Numbered from the stretch's first letter, positions 39,046-48,529 are shown. The stretch is 64,000 bases of DNA from Pelagibacterium halotolerans B2 (GCF_000230555.1 NC_016078.1:1674001-1738000); one strand, 5' to 3'. The notes: a model not told the origin generated them from the letters alone. Made by a program: numbers and translations.

Positions 39046-40674
39046 ATGATCGATTCCCACCGCACGCGAAGCGCAGCCCAGCCGGTTTGGCTGGCCATGG
39101 CTTCCGTGTTGCTGCTTTCCACAACAACGGCGCCCGGACTTGCGCAAGTCCTTGAAGACGCCTGTGTCGCATTGGCTGGCACATCGGTACAGGCAGAATC
39201 GTTGGGCCTGCCCACAGGTGGCGCAAGCCTACAGACCGCCGTGATGGCACAGCTCGATGACGGAACCTCGTTCTGTCAGGTCAATGGCGCCATCCATCCG
39301 GTGAGCGAGGCGCCTGATATCAACTTCCAGGTCAACTTGCCCGCCGAGTGGAACCAGCGTTCCGTCCAATTTGGCGGCGGCGGATACAATGGAACGCTTG
39401 TCGAGGCGACGGGACACCTGGGCAATACTGACCCGAGCCTGCCCACACCGCTCGCCCAGGGCTATGTGACCTATGGGTCGGATTCCGGGCACCAGACCAC
39501 CGGCGGCATAGACGGCAGTTTTCTGCTCAATGCAGAAGCGCTGGCCAATTTTGGCGGCCTGCAACTCAAGAAGACCCATGACGTCGCGATGTATCTGATC
39601 GAGACGCTTTACGGCGAGGCACCCCAATACCGCTATTTCGCCGGGGCATCCCAGGGCGGACACGAAGCCCTCACGGTCGCCCAACGCTGGCCGCTCGACT
39701 ACGAAGGCGTGTCCGTCACCTATCCTGCCTACAATTTTACAGCGCTCCAGCTCTCGGGAAACCGTAACGCCAAGGCGCTCTACGCTGACGGTGCCAAGCT
39801 TTCACCCGCGGACGTCGATACCCTCAACAGCGCCGTTTATGATGCCTGCGACGGACTGGACGGGGCCGAGGACGGCATCGTTTCCAACATCGGGGCCTGC
39901 GACGCGGCCTTCGATGTGACGACCTTGTTGTGCGAGGGCGAGAAGGCCGACGGGTGTCTGGCACAACCGCAAATCGATGCACTCGATGTCTGGAACAGCT
40001 CCTATGAATTGCCGATAACGATGCAGGGTGGGCTGCAGGACTACGCTCGCTGGCCGATCTATCATGGCGGCGATCTCTATGGCCTTTGGGGCATGGGAGC
40101 CGAGGAAGCGCCCTCTATCCCGCCAGCTCCCGTGGCTGACGCAGGTCTCTACGTCCTGGCCGACCCTCTGATCCGCTATGCCATCGCCGGCAACCCCGAT
40201 GGCTTTGATTCCCTCGCATTCGAGCCGGAAGAATATCTCAGCGAGATTTCCGAAGTCTCCTATCTTATCGATGCCAACGATCCGAACCTTTCTGCCTTCC
40301 GCGATCACGGTGGCAAGATGTTGCTTATGCATGGGACGATCGACTTCGCGATCAGCCCGTTCAACACGGTGCGCTACTACGAGCGCATGGTTGAAACGTT
40401 TGGACAAGAACGCGTGGACGAATTCACCCGCTTCTACATGGTTCCTGGTTTCGGTCATGGGTCAGGTGTTTTCCAGCTTGGCTGGGACCCGCTCGGCCCG
40501 CTTGCAGACTGGGTCGAAAAGGGTGAGGCCCCTGCCGAACTTGTCGGGGTTGATCGCGCCGAAGCGACCGCCGGTCGCACCCGTCCGATGTGCATCTACC
40601 CCACCTATCCCCAATATTCGGGCCAGGGCGACATGGACGACGCCTCCGCCTTCACCTGTGCCGATCCGAACTGA
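39046..40674 (+). CDS. Secreted tannase/feruloyl-esterase-family hydrolase
   Basis: 542 residues with a signal peptide (hydrophobic LAMASVLLLSTTTAPGLAQ, cut near LAQ). The mature protein fits the tannase family (PF07519). It has the nucleophile elbow AGASQGGHEALTVAQR, a lid domain with the Asp/Gly-rich CDGLDGAEDGIVSN, and late catalytic Asp/His segments (LLMHGTIDFAISP; VPGFGHGSG). Conserved Cys pairs flank the catalytic site. It starts 89 bp after pobA and has GAGGAGG upstream. It likely releases hydroxybenzoate or hydroxycinnamate acids from plant esters outside the inner membrane, feeding the pob/pca genes. Ester specificity cannot be read from sequence. Confidence 0.88.
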   Translation: MIDSHRTRSAAQPVWLAMASVLLLSTTTAPGLAQVLEDACVALAGTSVQAESLGLPTGGASLQTAVMAQLDDGTSFCQVNGAIHPVSEAPDINFQVNLPAEWNQRSVQFGGGGYNGTLVEATGHLGNTDPSLPTPLAQGYVTYGSDSGHQTTGGIDGSFLLNAEALANFGGLQLKKTHDVAMYLIETLYGEAPQYRYFAGASQGGHEALTVAQRWPLDYEGVSVTYPAYNFTALQLSGNRNAKALYADGAKLSPADVDTLNSAVYDACDGLDGAEDGIVSNIGACDAAFDVTTLLCEGEKADGCLAQPQIDALDVWNSSYELPITMQGGLQDYARWPIYHGGDLYGLWGMGAEEAPSIPPAPVADAGLYVLADPLIRYAIAGNPDGFDSLAFEPEEYLSEISEVSYLIDANDPNLSAFRDHGGKMLLMHGTIDFAISPFNTVRYYERMVETFGQERVDEFTRFYMVPGFGHGSGVFQLGWDPLGPLADWVEKGEAPAELVGVDRAEATAGRTRPMCIYPTYPQYSGQGDMDDASAFTCADPN

Positions 40675-40691
40675 CCGGATTTGACAATGCC

Positions 40692-40714
40692 GCCGCCGGG
40701 CCCGTCCCGGCGGC
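40692..40714 (+). terminator. Hairpin after the tannase-family gene
   Basis: GCCGCCGGG (40692-40700) and CCCGGCGGC (40706-40714) pair perfectly with a 5-base loop, 18 bp after the stop. Only GCTTCC follows, so it lacks a T-run and may slow or stabilise the transcript end more than terminate it. Confidence 0.5.
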
Positions 40715-40843
40715 GCTTCCATTAAGTCCGTTCTGATGGTCCTGTGACCATGATGGCAGACTGAAGGGAACGAATTTTCACCCGCGGCATTGGAAAATCC
40801 ATCGGGCGCGTATTGCGCGCTTCGGTTACGGGGGACCGATCTG

Positions 40844-41593
40844 ATGGATTTTTCGAATGCCTATTGCGGGCCGCCACCGCTGCCGCAGGATTTGTGGCTT
40901 CGATGGTCGCTCGATCCGTTTGCCGCGGTATTGATGGCTGCCCTGTTGGGCGCATGGCTCTTTGCCGGTCGCCGGGATTCCTTGGGGCGCGGTGCATTGG
41001 TTGGCGCCCTGGCGCTGATCGCGGTGGCTTTCTTCTCCCCACTTTGCGACCTGACCACCGCCCTCTTTTCGGCGCGCGTCGCTCATCATGTCATTCTGAT
41101 CGGCATTGTCGCACCGCTCCTCGCCATCGCCTTGCCGTGGAAAAGTGGCCCCCTGTTGCCATTGTCGGCGCTGACGCTGCTCAATACGCTCACCGTCTGG
41201 ATCTGGCATGCACCGAGCGCCTATGAATGGGCGATAGTGGGCGTCGGGCCCTATTGGCTCATGCAACTCTCGTTGCTGGGAACCGCCTGGTTGTTCTGGC
41301 GGGAGATCCTCTCGCCTCTGGCCCGCACCGGCGGCGCTCTGATCGCTCTCGTTGCCTTTATCGCCCAGATGGGCCTGCTGGGCGCGCTCCTGGTGTTCGC
41401 CCCGTTCCCGGTCTATGCGCCGCATCTGACAACGACCGCCGTATTCGGCCTGTCGGCGCTGACCGATCAACAACTCGCCGGTCTTCTCATGTGGGTACCC
41501 GCCATGGCGCCTTACCTTCTGGCCGGCGTCGGACTGGCTTTGCGCCTGACCAATGCGCTTTCGGTATCCCAGCGCTCGGGTTCGACCCGATGA
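40844..41593 (+). CDS. ctaG: Cytochrome c oxidase assembly protein, CtaG/caa3 type
   Basis: 249 residues with about seven membrane segments. The motifs FFSPLCDLTTALFSARVAHHVIL, WIWHAPSAYEWA and LMWVPAMAPYLLAG are typical of the caa3_CtaG family (PF09678), membrane copper-handling factors linked to haem-copper oxidases. This is not the Cox11-type CtaG. The ATG at 40844 is chosen by homology. It overlaps the next gene by 4 bp. Confidence 0.85.
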   Translation: MDFSNAYCGPPPLPQDLWLRWSLDPFAAVLMAALLGAWLFAGRRDSLGRGALVGALALIAVAFFSPLCDLTTALFSARVAHHVILIGIVAPLLAIALPWKSGPLLPLSALTLLNTLTVWIWHAPSAYEWAIVGVGPYWLMQLSLLGTAWLFWREILSPLARTGGALIALVAFIAQMGLLGALLVFAPFPVYAPHLTTTAVFGLSALTDQQLAGLLMWVPAMAPYLLAGVGLALRLTNALSVSQRSGSTR

Positions 41594-42093
41594 TGGCAGT
41601 GCTGAAGTTCGTCCATATCGCGACGATTTCGATCTGGGCGGCAGGACTGGTCTGCCTTCCCTTCCTGTTCGCCCAACGCAAGGACGTGGCAAAACCGGAG
41701 GCCCTGCATCGGCTGCACGCCATGGTGCGCTTCTTTTACGTCGTGATCCTGTCTCCCGCCGCATTCGTAGCGATCGGCAGCGGCACCGGGCTCATCTTCC
41801 TGCGATCGACTTTTGAGCCGTGGTTCGCCCTCAAGCTTGCTCTGGTCGGCGTGATGGTGGTGATCCACATCCTTTCGGGGCTCCTGATATTGAAACTGTT
41901 CGATGAAACCGCCCGCTATTCCACCCTGCGTTTCGTCATCGTGACCGGTGGAACGCTGGCTGTAGTGTCCGCGATCCTGGCCGTGGTTTCCGCCAAGCCC
42001 GACATTGACATCTCGCGCTTAACGCCGGATTGGCTCGCGCCCGGGCGACTTTCGGAAATAGCCGGTGATCTGCTGGGTTGGGATTTTCAGTGA
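41590..42093 (+). CDS. CopD-like membrane protein of the oxidase operon
   Basis: 167 residues with four membrane segments. It begins MMAVLKFVHIATISIWAAGLVCLPFLF with conserved His9. Later LHAMVRFFYVVILSPAAFVAIGSGT resembles CopD/DUF2269-like membrane proteins that hold metal or haem. Its ATG overlaps the ctaG stop and its stop overlaps the likely coxB GTG, so it is firmly in the operon. Confidence 0.75.
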   Translation: MMAVLKFVHIATISIWAAGLVCLPFLFAQRKDVAKPEALHRLHAMVRFFYVVILSPAAFVAIGSGTGLIFLRSTFEPWFALKLALVGVMVVIHILSGLLILKLFDETARYSTLRFVIVTGGTLAVVSAILAVVSAKPDIDISRLTPDWLAPGRLSEIAGDLLGWDFQ

Positions 42094-42773
42094 GACCGCA
42101 AGCGATCATTTTCGGTCCGGCCATAGCGCTACTTCTGGGCGGCTGCAGCGGAGCGCTGTCCACGCTCGATGCGGCCGGCCCCGCTGCCGCGGCGATTGCC
42201 GACCTGTGGTGGGTGATGTTCTGGGCGAGCGTGGTGCTGTTTCTATTCGTTGCCGTATTGCTGTGGATCGTCTGGAAACGGCCCGGCGCAGGCAGCACAA
42301 TCGCGCCCCTGCGGTGGATCGTTTGGGGTGGCATTGCGATGCCGGGACTCCTTCTGACCATTCTGGTCGGATACGCCCTGCTCATGGGGGAAAGGCTACT
42401 GCCCCATGCGCTCGCCGAACCACCAACCCGGGTCGTTGCCCATGGGGTAATGTGGCGATGGCAGTTTTCCTATCCCGGTGCGGCCGATGTGGCTTCCACG
42501 CCGATCCTTCACATTCCTGCCGGCGAACCGGTGGATGTCGTCGTGACGAGCGGAGATGTCATTCATTCCTTCTGGGTGCCTCGGCTAGCGGGCAAGATCG
42601 ACGCAATACCCGGCCACGAAAACACAATCCGCATCCAGGCCGACCGGCCCGGCGTCTATCGCGGGGTGTGCGCCGAATTCTGCGGCACCGGCCACACCGA
42701 CATGCGGTTCACCATCGAAGCCCATGAGCGCGAGGCATTTGAAACCCTCATGACGGAGCTTGCCAATGGCTGA
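42090..42773 (+). CDS. coxB: Cytochrome c oxidase subunit II
   Basis: 227 residues from a GTG at 42090 that overlaps the preceding stop; an in-frame TTG at 42078 is also possible. The lipobox LLLGGC suggests a lipoprotein anchor, followed by two membrane segments. The CuA domain has GDVIHSFWVPRLAGKIDAIPG and the complete ligand set in GVCAEFCGTGHTDM (C-x3-C-x3-H-x2-M). There is no C-terminal cytochrome c domain, so it is not a caa3 type in that sense. Confidence 0.93.
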   Translation: MRPQAIIFGPAIALLLGGCSGALSTLDAAGPAAAAIADLWWVMFWASVVLFLFVAVLLWIVWKRPGAGSTIAPLRWIVWGGIAMPGLLLTILVGYALLMGERLLPHALAEPPTRVVAHGVMWRWQFSYPGAADVASTPILHIPAGEPVDVVVTSGDVIHSFWVPRLAGKIDAIPGHENTIRIQADRPGVYRGVCAEFCGTGHTDMRFTIEAHEREAFETLMTELANG

Positions 42774-45288
42774 AAACGCGCCGGAAAAGCTCTCCCCCAT
42801 TGCACTGCACAAGGCCCTCGACCGGGTCTGGGGAACCGGCCCGGGCTGGCGACGGCTGTCGGCAGTCAATCATACGGTGCTTGGCAAGCGGTTCATGCTC
42901 ACCGCTTTCGTGTTCTTTGCCATCGGGGGCCTGCTGGCCATGCTGATCCGGGCCCAACTGGCAGCGCCCGATGCGGCGTTTGTCGGGCCGGACATCTACA
43001 ATCAGCTGTTTTCCATGCATGGCACGGTGATGATGTTCCTCTTTGCCATCCCGATGCTGGAAGGGTTGGCCATCTATCTGCTGCCCAAAATGCTGGGTGC
43101 GCGCGACCTCGCCTTCCCGCGCCTGACGGCGTATGGCTATTGGTGCTATCTCTTCGGGGGCACGATCATCGTTGTTTCCATGCTGTTCGGCGTTGCCCCC
43201 AACAGCGGCTGGTTCATGTACACCCCGCTCTCCTCGCAACCTTATACGCCGGGCATCAACGCCGATATCTGGCTGCTTGGCGTCACATTCGTAGAAATCT
43301 CGGCGGTCTCGGCGGCCGTGGAAATCACGGTCTCGATCCTCAAGCTGCGAGCTCCCGGCATGTCGCTGGACCGCATGCCGCTGTTTGCGTGGTACATGCT
43401 GGTTACGGCCCTGATGATGGTATTCGGATTTCCGCCACTCATACTGGGTTCGATTCTGCTCGAACTCGAAAGGGCGTTCAATATCCCGTTTTTTGATCCA
43501 ACGCGGGGCGGCGATCCCCTGCTCTGGCAACATTTGTTCTGGCTGTTCGGGCACCCGGAGGTCTACATCATTTTTCTGCCTGCGGCGGGCGCTCTCTCGA
43601 CAATGATTCCGGTTTTCGCCCGGCGGCCGATTGTTGGCTATCACGCCATAATCGCCGCCATAATCGCGCTCGCCTTCCTGTCATTCGGCCTCTGGGTACA
43701 TCACATGTTCACCGTGGGCATCCCGCATCTGGCGCTGGCGTTCTTTTCGGCTGCCAGCGTGCTGGTGGCGATCCCGACGGCCGTACAGATCTTCGCGTGG
43801 CTGGCGACCCTGGCCCATGGCAGGCCGCGTTTCGATATTCCCATGCTGTACGTGACGGGCTTTTTCCTCGTGTTCGTAATTGGTGGACTGACGGGTGTGA
43901 TGCTCGCAATGGTGCCCTTCGACCAGCAGGCCCATGACAGCTATTTCGTCGTCGCCCACCTCCATTATGTACTGGTTGGCGGCTTCGTGTTCCCCATGCT
44001 GGCAGCGACCTACTATTGGCTTCCTCACATTACGGGTCGTGAAACCATGCACCGGATCTCGGTGCCGGCATTCTGGCTGATCTTTGTCGGTTTCAACCTC
44101 ACATTTTTCATGATGCACCTGACCGGCCTGATGGGCATGCCTCGACGCATCTACACCTATCCGTCCAATTTCGGCTGGGATTGGCTGAATCTGCTTTCGA
44201 GCGTAGGCGGCTTTATCCTGACTATGGGGTTTGCGCTGTTTGCCGTTGATATGATTCTGCAATTCCGGTTTGGCAGAGGGTTCCGGCGCAACATCTGGAA
44301 GGCTTCGACGCTCGATTGGGCAATGCCCACACGCCCCCCATCCTATGCCTTCGCATCGCTCCCACATATCGACAAAAGGGCGGATGCCCTCGACCCTGAC
44401 AGTCTCGGGCCGCAATTGGCGGCAGGGCATGGCTATCTGGGATTTGTGCGCGAGGGACGCATGGAAACGCTCGGTGTGGATATGACAACCGGGCGACTCG
44501 AACATGTCGTGGTCCTGCCCAACTCGACCTATCTGCCGCTCATATCGGCTGCACTGACCGGCACAATGGTCCTATGTCTGCTGTTCAAGCTCTACCCGGT
44601 TGCCGTCATTTTTGCATTGATAACGCTTGCGAGCTTTTTCTTCTGGTCCGCACGCTCCGGCTCGAAAGTCGATGAAGGTCCAACAGATGTTGGTAGGGGC
44701 GAGAAGGCGTTGCCCCACACCGAAGTCGATGGGCCGGCGCAGTGGTGGGCAATGGTGTTTGCGCTGGCGGCGAACGGAACGCTATTCGCTTCGCTGGTCT
44801 TCGGGGCACTCTATCTGTGGCTCGTAGCCCCTGCCTGGCCGCCTACCGAGATCGTTACACCCAATTTATGGGTGATTGTTTCAGCGGCCCTGCTGGTCGC
44901 CGGCACGGCAGCCATGCGGATGACCAATAGGCTGAACCGCACGGGCAACGCGTTCAAACCGATGCTGATTATGACGCTCGTTATCGACCTGGCAGCGCTC
45001 GTTATGCTTTCCGTCGCGATTTTCGTTTTACCCGATCCAACGAGCCACGCGCATATCGCCACGATCGCGGCACTGATCGGCTACTGCTGGCTCCACGCTT
45101 TCGGGAGCCTCGCATTCGGGCTCAATGCGCTGCTCAGGGCGCGCGGCGGCTATATCTCGGCGCGCCGCAGCCTGGACCTTCGCCTTGTGAGGCTCTGGCA
45201 TGACTATACGGCAACAACCGGTGTTATCGCCATTGCGCTGGTACTGCTCATGCCCTCGCTTATCGGTATGCTCGAGGGGGTGCGATGA
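42766..45288 (+). CDS. Cytochrome c oxidase, fused subunits I and III
   Basis: 840 residues. Residues ~30-530 are subunit I, the haem-copper proton pump: MHGTVMMFLFAIP (haem ligand), LFWLFGHPEVYIIFLPAAG (CuB His with the cross-linked Tyr), WVHHMF (two CuB His) and VVAHLHYVLVGG (two haem His). A hydrophilic linker (~530-640) leads to a subunit III-like part (~650-840, about five to seven segments, ending HDYTATTGVIAIALVLLMPS). The ATG at 42766 overlaps coxB; a TTG two codons earlier is less likely. Such I-III fusions occur in several bacterial terminal oxidases. Confidence 0.93.
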   Translation: MAENAPEKLSPIALHKALDRVWGTGPGWRRLSAVNHTVLGKRFMLTAFVFFAIGGLLAMLIRAQLAAPDAAFVGPDIYNQLFSMHGTVMMFLFAIPMLEGLAIYLLPKMLGARDLAFPRLTAYGYWCYLFGGTIIVVSMLFGVAPNSGWFMYTPLSSQPYTPGINADIWLLGVTFVEISAVSAAVEITVSILKLRAPGMSLDRMPLFAWYMLVTALMMVFGFPPLILGSILLELERAFNIPFFDPTRGGDPLLWQHLFWLFGHPEVYIIFLPAAGALSTMIPVFARRPIVGYHAIIAAIIALAFLSFGLWVHHMFTVGIPHLALAFFSAASVLVAIPTAVQIFAWLATLAHGRPRFDIPMLYVTGFFLVFVIGGLTGVMLAMVPFDQQAHDSYFVVAHLHYVLVGGFVFPMLAATYYWLPHITGRETMHRISVPAFWLIFVGFNLTFFMMHLTGLMGMPRRIYTYPSNFGWDWLNLLSSVGGFILTMGFALFAVDMILQFRFGRGFRRNIWKASTLDWAMPTRPPSYAFASLPHIDKRADALDPDSLGPQLAAGHGYLGFVREGRMETLGVDMTTGRLEHVVVLPNSTYLPLISAALTGTMVLCLLFKLYPVAVIFALITLASFFFWSARSGSKVDEGPTDVGRGEKALPHTEVDGPAQWWAMVFALAANGTLFASLVFGALYLWLVAPAWPPTEIVTPNLWVIVSAALLVAGTAAMRMTNRLNRTGNAFKPMLIMTLVIDLAALVMLSVAIFVLPDPTSHAHIATIAALIGYCWLHAFGSLAFGLNALLRARGGYISARRSLDLRLVRLWHDYTATTGVIAIALVLLMPSLIGMLEGVR

Positions 45289-45629
45289 TGGAAACCACGC
45301 CAGTGCCGCCCCGGCATATGCTGGTTTTGATCATGGGGTTCGGTCTTTGGAGCGCAGCCTTCGTGGCGCTTTACGCCGTCAACGCTATCGGGTGCGCCTT
45401 CGCGTGGCCGACAGTAGTCCAGCGCTGGGTGATGATCGGGCTGGCGGTCATTTGCTCGGCGGCATTGCTCGGCGTGGCCGGTTGGAGCATTGTCCACTGG
45501 CGTCGCGCCGCCCATGCGGCCCGGCCCGTACCAAGCCTTGCGAGGATCGGGACGTTCACAAGCGTAGCCGCTCTGGCCGCCACGATCTTTGTCTCTGCGC
45601 CGAGTTTTTTCGTTTCGATGTGTATGTGA
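45285..45629 (+). CDS. Small membrane protein of the oxidase operon
   Basis: 114 residues with three hydrophobic segments (about 11-33, 47-69 and 90-110). The start overlaps the oxidase stop by 4 bp; Met1 and Met2 are both possible starts. The pattern (HMLVLIMGFGLWSAAFVALYAVNAIGCAFAW) resembles short proteins at the end of similar oxidase operons. It may help assembly or replace subunit IV; no direct evidence. Confidence 0.75.
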   Translation: MMETTPVPPRHMLVLIMGFGLWSAAFVALYAVNAIGCAFAWPTVVQRWVMIGLAVICSAALLGVAGWSIVHWRRAAHAARPVPSLARIGTFTSVAALAATIFVSAPSFFVSMCM

Positions 45630-46136
45630 TTATTCGTCGGGTCCGACGATCATCCCCACGCCGTGGTCGAAGACCAGCTTGCCACCGTGCCAGCCGGCCA
45701 ACCCCGTAAACATCGCTGCGAGGACCGAAAGTGCGAGCCCCAGAGGCAGAACCATCTCAGAATCGAGAAGCCGAACGCCCCAGTTCATACCGGCAATAGC
45801 GATAAGGGTCATCGCCGCGATCGCATGGGTCCAACTGCCTACGCGACCGCGAATACCCTCGACAAGGACAAGCTCGGCGGTCCCCGCTATCCCTGCCGCT
45901 ATTCCGAACCAGAAGGCAAAACCGGCGGACCATAGACCTGCACGGACCCAGAAGTCGTCTCCTGTCCACCAATAGAAGACATCGCTGCCAAGCGTGGCGA
46001 AAACCAGGGCGATGGGGAAATGAACCATCATGGCGTGAATGGGATGGCCCGCCACGGCAACAGCGGACTTTACGTCGTGCTCCATGACATCGGCGATAAC
46101 CGGACTATCTGGAGCCGCTGACTTGTCTTCGCTCAT
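45630..46136 (-). CDS. DUF2231 membrane protein
   Basis: 168 residues from the ATG at 46136, which has GGGGGTAGG upstream. The motif VAGHPIHAMMVHFPIALVFATLGSDV is the DUF2231 signature, followed by four membrane segments. Function unknown for the family; the conserved His residues suggest metal or haem contact. It converges directly on the oxidase operon with no gap. Confidence 0.82.
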   Translation of the reverse strand: MSEDKSAAPDSPVIADVMEHDVKSAVAVAGHPIHAMMVHFPIALVFATLGSDVFYWWTGDDFWVRAGLWSAGFAFWFGIAAGIAGTAELVLVEGIRGRVGSWTHAIAAMTLIAIAGMNWGVRLLDSEMVLPLGLALSVLAAMFTGLAGWHGGKLVFDHGVGMIVGPDE

Positions 46137-46190
46137 CCTACCCCCGATGCCTTTGCAAGGGTCCAATGCCTGGCCGGCCAGCCGGTTCCG

Positions 46191-47609
46191 CTATTCTTGC
46201 TGAGGATCCAAAGGAAGACTGAGAACGCAATGAAGCCCAGTCTCCTCGAGAATGAAGCGGGTAGAAGCGCCAAGCTGATAAGGGATCGCTTCCTCGATCA
46301 GTTGGCGGCCAAAGCCGCGCGGACGAGTCAGATCCGGCTTGCGCGGCGAAAATTTCTCACGCCACTCGATGACCAGATGTCCGTCGGCTTCGTCATCGCG
46401 ATCCTCCCGCCGGAACCATTCGATATCGATCCTGCCCTCGGGGTCCGCCAGGGCCCCGTGCCGGGCGGCGTTCGTGCTCAACTCGTGAATGACCAGTGTC
46501 AGCGTCTGCAGACTGCCATCGCCCACAAGAATGCGCGGGCCGTCCATCGTAACCCGGCTCCAGTCCTCGGTGACGGCATCGAGTTCCATCCGCAGCAGGG
46601 ATTCGACGGTAACCGCCTCACCTTCGGTTCGCGACAGCAAACCCTGAACGCGCGAGAGTGCGCCGAGCCGGTGATCGAAAGCCGCCTGGAATTCGGGGAG
46701 TGAAAGAACCGTGGCGGCAGTTTGCGACGCTATGGACCGGACAACGGCCAGCAGGTTCCGGGTCCGGTGTTGCAACTCGCCGACGAGAATGCCCTGCCGT
46801 TCCTGCATCAAACGCATGTCGTGGATATCAGAAGCAGACCCCACCCATTCCTTGGGGCCGTCCATGGAAAAGCGGATCGGCACGGCGCGTGTCTGGTGCC
46901 AGCGATACATGCCGTCACGCTTGCGGCGAATGCGATGTTCACCATAGTAGCTCTCGCCGTCCTCCCCTGCCTCGTCCCATTTGACGAGGGCGACCTCGCG
47001 GTCTTCGGGGTGAATGGCCTCAAGCCACCCATAGCCTTCGGACTGTTCGTCATTCATGCCGGTATAGGCGGTCCATTGCGGGCTGGCCCAGGTCCTGCGC
47101 CCCTCGGTGGTGGACCGGAACACGAGATGGGGAACGGTGGTGGCCAGCAGCCGAAAACGTTCCTCGCTTTCCATCAGCGCGATTTCATGCTGGCGCCGCA
47201 GCGTCATGTCCTGGCCGATCTTCAGGAAACCCGTGGGCGCCCCGTCGGCATCCTTGAGCGGCCAGACACTTCCCTCGATATAGACCCGGGACCCCGACCT
47301 GTGCTGGTGCCAGCGAACATCGGGAGCATGGCCCCTCGACAGCGCCGTTTCGAACTCTTGCCGCGGCGCGCCGCTTTCCCTGTCCTCAGGGGTAAACAAC
47401 AAGGCAGCCGGCTTGCCCATGATTTCGTCGGTCGACCAGCCAAAGACGTTTGCTGCCCCTGGTGGCCAACTATCGACATTGCCTTCACTGTCGGTCGTGA
47501 ATATCGCATAATCGCGGGCATTCTCGACGATCAGCCTAAACCTTTCCTCACCATCCGTGGAGAGCATATCCCCGCTTCGGTGACGGCTTTTGCTTGTGTC
47601 GTCAATCAT
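46191..47609 (-). CDS. PAS-PAS HWE-family histidine kinase
   Basis: 472 residues, no membrane segment. PAS 1 (~20-140: FRLIVENARDYAIFTTDSEGNVDSW) and PAS 2 with PAC (~147-270) are followed by an HWE kinase core. The phospho-accepting His is in GELQHRTRNLLAVVRSIA, the N-box in HELSTNAARHGAL, and the tryptophan motif in LVIEWREK. The PAS domains lack the LOV cysteine motif, so light sensing is not indicated. It follows two receiver genes on the same strand (18-bp gap), its likely partners. Confidence 0.92.
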   Translation of the reverse strand: MIDDTSKSRHRSGDMLSTDGEERFRLIVENARDYAIFTTDSEGNVDSWPPGAANVFGWSTDEIMGKPAALLFTPEDRESGAPRQEFETALSRGHAPDVRWHQHRSGSRVYIEGSVWPLKDADGAPTGFLKIGQDMTLRRQHEIALMESEERFRLLATTVPHLVFRSTTEGRRTWASPQWTAYTGMNDEQSEGYGWLEAIHPEDREVALVKWDEAGEDGESYYGEHRIRRKRDGMYRWHQTRAVPIRFSMDGPKEWVGSASDIHDMRLMQERQGILVGELQHRTRNLLAVVRSIASQTAATVLSLPEFQAAFDHRLGALSRVQGLLSRTEGEAVTVESLLRMELDAVTEDWSRVTMDGPRILVGDGSLQTLTLVIHELSTNAARHGALADPEGRIDIEWFRREDRDDEADGHLVIEWREKFSPRKPDLTRPRGFGRQLIEEAIPYQLGASTRFILEETGLHCVLSLPLDPQQE

Positions 47610-47627
47610 ACCGGCCTCCGAGCCGTC

Positions 47628-48134
47628 TCAGGCGTCATCCCGCATTGCATCGAACATGAGACGGGCCCATCGGTCTTGTGTCGTTTCCCGTGCATCGGGA
47701 GGACGCGAAGAGGCGACAGGTTCGGGAGCAGCAATCGGCGCGGCCGGTTTCTGGGGACGGAAAGCTGCCACTTTTCGCCTGAGATGCCCAAGATCCAGCG
47801 GTTTGTGGAGTGTATCCACCGATCGATAGCGCGCGTCGATACGGTCCTTCTGATAAGCCGTAGCGAAGATGATGGGGACACCGCGCGCCATCAGCACGTC
47901 GACCAGCTCGTAGACTTCCTGTCCAAACAGTTTGATATCGAGAATCGCCCCGTCCAGGCGCCGCCGTCCAATAATGAGGCTGGCATAGTGGACCGTAGGA
48001 GCCGGACCCAACACATTGACGCCGTGGTTCTTGAGGTCATTGCAGACTTCCCGCGCGAGCACGTAATCGTCCTCCACGACCAGAACGCATTTTCCGGCAA
48101 TCGAATCCGCAACTGTGTGCTCCAACGCGCTCAT
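47628..48134 (-). CDS. Receiver-domain response regulator (no output domain)
   Basis: 168 residues. A receiver spans ~14-130 with acidic pair (VVEDDYVLAREV), the phospho-acceptor Asp in DGAILDIKLFGQEVYEL, ATAYQKD and HKPLDLG. A Pro/Ala-rich tail of about 40 residues has no known domain. The ATG overlaps the stop of the second receiver gene by 4 bp. It is the middle gene of the receiver-receiver-kinase set. Confidence 0.9.
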   Translation of the reverse strand: MSALEHTVADSIAGKCVLVVEDDYVLAREVCNDLKNHGVNVLGPAPTVHYASLIIGRRRLDGAILDIKLFGQEVYELVDVLMARGVPIIFATAYQKDRIDARYRSVDTLHKPLDLGHLRRKVAAFRPQKPAAPIAAPEPVASSRPPDARETTQDRWARLMFDAMRDDA

Positions 48135-48529
48135 GCGGCACCCGACTTGTCGCGTTGGGCAAACTGTCCGGCCAGCGCCCTTGCCAGTCCGGCGGGATCG
48201 GCCGGTTTTTCAAAGCGCTGTACATGGGACAGATGGGCTGGAATCGTCCAATCGTCGTAACCCGTGGCAAATACAAACGGAATCTGACGTTCCTGCAAAC
48301 GGTCCGCAACGGGGAACACCTGCCGCCCCCTGACATTGATGTCGAGAATTGCAGCGTCGGGAAGCGTAGCGCCCTTCAGCGCCGTGAGGGCATCGTCGAC
48401 TTGCGAAAACGGACCGATCACGCTCGCGCCAAGATCGATCATGGCCATCTCGATATTGAGGGCGATGAGATATTCATCCTCCACTATCATGATGGCTTTC
48501 CCGGACAATGTCGGATACGTCGCGTCCAT
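48131..48529 (-). CDS. Receiver-domain response regulator (no output domain)
   Basis: 132 residues from the ATG at 48529, which has a strong GGAGGAG upstream; a GTG seven codons earlier is weaker. The receiver has IVEDEYLIALNIEM, the phospho-acceptor Asp in DAAILDINVRGRQVF, ATGYDDWTIP and FEKPAD. It resembles the receivers that partner HWE kinases in general stress or chemosensory networks. Confidence 0.9.
   Translation of the reverse strand: MDATYPTLSGKAIMIVEDEYLIALNIEMAMIDLGASVIGPFSQVDDALTALKGATLPDAAILDINVRGRQVFPVADRLQERQIPFVFATGYDDWTIPAHLSHVQRFEKPADPAGLARALAGQFAQRDKSGAA

Noticed and set aside
47222..47521. LOV-type light sensing by the HWE kinase
   Set aside because: The PAS domains lack the flavin-binding cysteine motif (GRNCRFLQ type).
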